A stretch of DNA of 64,000 nt from Haloactinomyces albus. Its GTDB lineage: Bacteria > Actinomycetota > Actinomycetes > Mycobacteriales > Pseudonocardiaceae. Each line of letters opens with the position of its first letter. Position 1 is the stretch's first letter. Under the pieces are notes generated by a model, which was not told the origin of the DNA, did not search any database, and saw only the letters and a list, made by a program, of their open reading frames with translations. Of this stretch, positions 60,592 through 64,000 are shown piece by piece. Location of the stretch: positions 4,464,001 through 4,528,000 of the forward strand of contig NZ_JAVDXW010000001.1 of the NCBI RefSeq assembly GCF_031458135.1. Direction: 5' to 3'. The translations under genes and the position numbers were made by a program.

Positions 60592-61707
60592 TCAGCCGGA
60601 CTCGAAGGTGAGGACCGGTTTGAGGGTGCTGCCGTCCTTGACCGCCGCGGCCGCCTCGTTGATGGCGGTGAACTCGTAGGTCCGAACCAGCTTCTGCAGG
60701 GGGAACCGGCCTTGTCCGATCAGGTCGACCAGGGCGGGCAGGAAGATCTGTGGTGTCGAATCACCTTCGGTGACGCCGATGACCCGTCGACCGTTGAGCA
60801 GAAAGTTCACATCGACCTCGACGGTGCTGCCCGCCGGTGGCGCGCCGATGGCGGCGCAGACGCCCAGGGGTGCGAGTGCGTGGACGGCGGTGTGCAGCAC
60901 CCCGGTGTTGCCGGTGCTGTCGATGGCGTAGTCGATGCCCCTGCCGCCGGTGATCTCCGCCAGGGCGGCGGCGACATCGGTCTCGCGGGAGTTCACCGTC
61001 GCGGTGGCTCCCAGCTCGTGGGCCAGTTCCAGACGGTCGGCGACGAGGTCGACCGCCACGATGTTCGTGGTGCCCGACAGCGCTGCTGCCATGATCGCGG
61101 ACAGCCCCACCGCCCCGGCGCCGAACACGGCCAGGACCGATCCGGGCTCGGGCTTGAGGGAGTTCCACACCGCTCCGGCGCCGGTCTGGACTCCACAGCC
61201 CAAGGGGGCGAGCAGGGACAGGTCGGCATGCGGATCGACCTTGGTCACTCCGCGCTCGTCGGCCAGTGCGCAGGTGGCGAAGGAGGATTGGGCGAAGAAG
61301 TGTCCGTGCAGTTCACCGGACGGGCCGGAGAGGGTGGTGCTGCCATCGGCTCGCTGCCCGCCGAGCAGGTTGCGGGACAGGAACGTCTCGCAGTACGCGG
61401 GATGGCCCGTTCGGCAGTTTCGGCACGATCCGCAACTGGTGAACGACAGCAATACCTGGTCGCCGGGCTGCACGGAATCGACTGTGGCACCGACGCGTTC
61501 GACCACTCCTGCTCCCTCGTGGCCGAGGACACCGGGAAGAGGAAACGGGATATGGCCTTCCTGCACGCCGACATCGGTGCCGCAGAGGCCGGTGGCGACC
61601 ATGCGCACGAGCACTTCGTCGGGGCGGGGCTCGTCGAGGGAGACCTCCCGGAGCTCGAAGTCCTCGCCCACGCCGGAGAGCACGGCAGCTGTTGCGGTGA
61701 TGCTCAT
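60592..61707 (-). CDS. Zinc-dependent aryl-alcohol dehydrogenase-type oxidoreductase
   Basis: About 371 residues, a zinc MDR alcohol dehydrogenase. The catalytic zinc region is VRMVATGLCGTDVGV then LPGVLGHEGAGVVERVG, and the four structural cysteines are in FTSCGSCRNCRTGHPAYCE. The NAD-binding motif is AVFGAGAVGLSAIMAAAL. The pattern HFFAQSSFATCAL, LLAPLGCGVQTGAGAVWNSL and GVTEGDSTPQIFLPALV matches the AreB/XylB aryl-alcohol branch. The ATG at 61707 is preferred over the 61776 frame. It is the last gene of the minus-strand group. Confidence 0.87.
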   Translation of the reverse strand: MSITATAAVLSGVGEDFELREVSLDEPRPDEVLVRMVATGLCGTDVGVQEGHIPFPLPGVLGHEGAGVVERVGATVDSVQPGDQVLLSFTSCGSCRNCRTGHPAYCETFLSRNLLGGQRADGSTTLSGPSGELHGHFFAQSSFATCALADERGVTKVDPHADLSLLAPLGCGVQTGAGAVWNSLKPEPGSVLAVFGAGAVGLSAIMAAALSGTTNIVAVDLVADRLELAHELGATATVNSRETDVAAALAEITGGRGIDYAIDSTGNTGVLHTAVHALAPLGVCAAIGAPPAGSTVEVDVNFLLNGRRVIGVTEGDSTPQIFLPALVDLIGQGRFPLQKLVRTYEFTAINEAAAAVKDGSTLKPVLTFESG

Positions 61708-61803
61708 CGCTGGAGCTCCTCCATCCTCGCCCCGCCCTCTCGACATCGAGGGCCGGTTTCCCTCGCCGGTGCCCATCGTGCCGGTCGACGGCGGCCGCAG
61801 GCT

Positions 61804-62994
61804 TCAGCCGGCACGAGTGCGGCCGGAAGAGACCGAACACAGTTCCCGTGCGAACAATCCCGCGCTGGCTTTGGGATCGAACCACGTTGACTTCGGCGGC
61901 ATGAGCAGACCGGCGTCCGAAACGGCCATGACCTGCTCGACGCTGGGCGGGTGCGGGAAGAAGGAGAGTGCCTCCCGCTCGGCGCACCAGCATCCGGTGC
62001 CGCCCGCGCCGCCGCCGTGCGTCGGTGTGGCCCGGTCCCCGGAGTCGGCGCCTGCCATGTCGAGCACCGCGGGAAGGAGCTTCTCGTCGAGCGCGACAGC
62101 GTCGAGTGAAGCGCGAACCTGGTCGGCATCCCACGGGGCACGCAGCCACAGCCGGTAGCATCGCCCATCGACGCGCACGCCGACGACTCCGGGTGCGGGT
62201 TGTGCCGCTTGAGCGGAGTCGCATTCCTCGATGCGCGCCGTCACGGGGTGTGCGGCCAGTACCTCGAGTACGTCCGCAGCGGAGGTACCCTCCGGCATGG
62301 GCAGGCAGCGGTGATAGCCGAGGATGCGCATCTCGCTGCTGGGAAAAAGGGCAGCCAGTGTGAACGCGTGGGCGTGCTCCCCGTTGAGGCGGCTTCGCCT
62401 GCGCGCATTGCGTTCCGCGGCCACCATCCGGTGGTGTCCGTCGGCGATGTACAGCGTCTCGATATCGCCGATCTCGTCCTGGACTGTTTCCGCCAGCTCG
62501 GCATCGTGACGAATCCAGACGGTGTGCGTGATTCCGTCGGCCGAGTTCAGACGCACATCGGGTTCGTCCACCGTGATCCCGTCGAGCAGTTCACGCAGCC
62601 GGGGCCGGTCCGGATGAGCAAGTGTCACCGGCATCTGCTCGATACCGCCGCCCACCGTGAGCTGCTCGATTCGACGCTCGCGCTCGGGACTGGTGGCCTC
62701 GTGGCAGCGAATGCGCCTGTTGCGGTAATCGTCGATCGACACCTCGACCACGACCCCGGTTTGCCGGTGCCTGCCGGCTTCCAGCCGGTACACCACCACG
62801 GCCGGTACGGAGGGGCGCGTGTATCCGCCCGCGTCGAGGAGTCGGCGCACCCGTGTCGGGTCGATGGTCCCGTCCACCGTCTCGGTCCGCCGTGGGTCGA
62901 TGACCAGCACCTCCGGCGGACGTACCGTGATGCCCGCGGGATGCCCGGAGAGCTCGCGTGCGGGGGTGGTTTGCTGTGCTTGCGAGCCGTTCAT
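61804..62994 (-). CDS. DUF1015-family protein
   Basis: About 396 residues with the family's characteristic LYIADGHHRMVAAERNA motif and EVSIDDYRNRRIRCHEAT. DUF1015 proteins often sit beside serine-biosynthesis genes (serC/serA); here its start overlaps the stop of the dehydrogenase (62994/62991). The ATG at 62994 (MNGSQAQQ) is used because the longer frame to 63285 lies within the dehydrogenase gene. Its biochemical role is unknown. Confidence 0.85.
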   Translation of the reverse strand: MNGSQAQQTTPARELSGHPAGITVRPPEVLVIDPRRTETVDGTIDPTRVRRLLDAGGYTRPSVPAVVVYRLEAGRHRQTGVVVEVSIDDYRNRRIRCHEATSPERERRIEQLTVGGGIEQMPVTLAHPDRPRLRELLDGITVDEPDVRLNSADGITHTVWIRHDAELAETVQDEIGDIETLYIADGHHRMVAAERNARRRSRLNGEHAHAFTLAALFPSSEMRILGYHRCLPMPEGTSAADVLEVLAAHPVTARIEECDSAQAAQPAPGVVGVRVDGRCYRLWLRAPWDADQVRASLDAVALDEKLLPAVLDMAGADSGDRATPTHGGGAGGTGCWCAEREALSFFPHPPSVEQVMAVSDAGLLMPPKSTWFDPKASAGLFARELCSVSSGRTRAG

Positions 62995-64000
62995 GAGCCA
63001 CCGCCGGAACGGAGCGGCGTCGCGAACCCGGTGGGCTGTGTTTCGGGCTGCGTTTCGGGCTGGGACCCGGGTTGCGTTTGCTGTGTCGGCAGCACGGTGT
63101 CGAGGTTCACGCAGTGCACCACGTTGCCCGCATCGAAGGCATCGATCATCCGTACGACCTCGGCGGCGACTGCGTGCTGCGCCTGCTCGGTCGAGGCTCC
63201 GATGTGATGGGTGCCGTAGACGTTCGGGTGTTTGGCCAGCGGGGAGTCGATGCTGCCGGTGCTCGTGTCCGGTTCGTCCGCGCACACGTCGATGCCCGCG
63301 CGCACGTCCTTGGCTTCCATCGCTTCGATGAGCGCGTCCTCGTCGACGAGCTCTCCGCGCGAGGTGTTCAGGATGATCGTGCCGGGTTGTACGTGGGCGA
63401 GCAGGTCACGGTTGAGCAAGTGCCGGGTGGATTCGGTCGCCGGTACGTGCAGTGACAGGACATCGCAGGTCCGTGCGAGTGTCTCCAGGCTGTCGACGAA
63501 GTGTACCCCGATGGCGTGGGCACGGTCCCGTGTCTGTTGATCGCGCTGTGTATTGGCCACGGCGTGTACTCGGGCGCCGAATGCCGCGGCCCGCTCGGCG
63601 AATTCGAGTCCGATTTGCCCCAGCCCGATCACGCCGACTCGGCGACCGTGAATTCCTCGTGCCCGGGCGTAGCGTTTCTTGTCCCAGTGGCCCGCGCGCA
63701 GGTCGATGACGTTGTCGGCGATGTTGCGGTCCAGCGCCAGCAGCAGACCGAAAGCGAGCTCGGCCACTGCGACCGAGTTGCGTCCCGGCACGTTGCAAAC
63801 GTGGATTCCTCGCTCGGAGGCTGCTTCGCAGTCGATGGTGTTGGTCCCGGAACCCGCACGGATCACCAGACGTAGCGCATCGGCTTCCGCGAGGACCGAG
63901 GCGGGGACCTTGGTACTTCGTACGACGAGAACGTCGCATCCCGCAAGCTCGCCGGAAAGCTGCTCGGTGGTCGTGTCCGGCTTGTGAATACAGTCGTGGC
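62991..64000 (-). CDS. D-3-phosphoglycerate dehydrogenase-like 2-hydroxyacid dehydrogenase (5' end missing)
   Basis: The window holds about 335 codons of this gene, which starts beyond base 64000; the frame stays open to the edge (HDCIHKPDTTTEQ). The NAD fold has GRRVGVIGLGQIGLEFAERA, and catalytic residues are in NTSRGELVDEDAL (Arg), DVCADEPD (Glu) and GTHHIGAST (His). A Gln-Pro-rich tail (TQPGSQPETQPETQPT) follows the domain. The DUF1015 coupling supports a serine-pathway role, though a general hydroxyacid dehydrogenase cannot be excluded. Confidence 0.85.
   Translation of the reverse strand, partial: HDCIHKPDTTTEQLSGELAGCDVLVVRSTKVPASVLAEADALRLVIRAGSGTNTIDCEAASERGIHVCNVPGRNSVAVAELAFGLLLALDRNIADNVIDLRAGHWDKKRYARARGIHGRRVGVIGLGQIGLEFAERAAAFGARVHAVANTQRDQQTRDRAHAIGVHFVDSLETLARTCDVLSLHVPATESTRHLLNRDLLAHVQPGTIILNTSRGELVDEDALIEAMEAKDVRAGIDVCADEPDTSTGSIDSPLAKHPNVYGTHHIGASTEQAQHAVAAEVVRMIDAFDAGNVVHCVNLDTVLPTQQTQPGSQPETQPETQPTGFATPLRSGGGS

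Overview
This is a high-GC actinomycete chromosome segment with frequent GTG and TTG starts. It carries a desABCD-type siderophore operon behind an IdeR/DmdR-like iron box and a branched-chain 2-oxoacid dehydrogenase operon with a divergent Lrp-type regulator. The overall style suits a Pseudonocardiaceae-like organism (for example Saccharopolyspora or Actinopolyspora), but that placement is inference. No rRNA, tRNA, insertion sequence, prophage or CRISPR array was seen. The window is almost wholly catabolic and transport genes, each group paired with a regulator of the IclR, Lrp/AsnC, AraC, TetR, MarR or LacI family.

Layout. 1-3.9 kb: desferrioxamine-type siderophore genes desD (cut by the window edge), desC, desB and desA, all on the minus strand. 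4.2-7.8 kb: a class III CoA-transferase, an HMG-CoA-lyase-like enzyme and a 2-hydroxycarboxylate transporter form a probable operon closed by a perfect 22-bp hairpin. 7.9-12.6 kb: an IclR regulator, the E2, E1-beta and E1-alpha genes of a branched-chain 2-oxoacid dehydrogenase, and a divergent Lrp regulator. 12.7-15.9 kb: a YciO-family protein and the helicase HrpB. 16-24.3 kb: an amidase with a degenerate AsnC gene, then a minus-strand nitrogen-compound cluster (YtcJ-type amidohydrolase, APC permease, flavin amine oxidase, cupin, AraC).

24.5-33.8 kb: an AraC gene divergent from a GMC oxidoreductase/aldehyde dehydrogenase pair, then TetR, an APC permease with a copper amine oxidase, and MarR. 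33.9-42.7 kb: aromatic-ring catabolism, with an MBL-fold protein and flavin hydroxylase, a Tat-lipoprotein MBL hydrolase, a TfdB-type hydroxylase, and a fused maleylacetate reductase/hydroxyquinol dioxygenase under an AraC gene. 43-46 kb: ACC deaminase and a secreted nuclease. 46.5-56.9 kb: three transport/hydrolase modules with TetR, duplicated AsnC, IclR and LacI regulators. 56.8-60.3 kb: a translationally coupled NCS2 permease, amidohydrolase and TSUP operon behind a promoter with a LacI-type palindrome. 60.6-64 kb: an aryl-alcohol-type dehydrogenase, a DUF1015 protein and a phosphoglycerate-dehydrogenase-like enzyme that runs off the window.

Taken together the genes read as a scavenging region for amines, amides, aromatic compounds, branched acids and purine-like heterocycles. 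Several regulatory palindromes can be read directly and tied to neighbouring regulators. The most promising under-described units are the CoA-transferase/lyase/transporter operon and the NCS2-amidohydrolase-TSUP operon.
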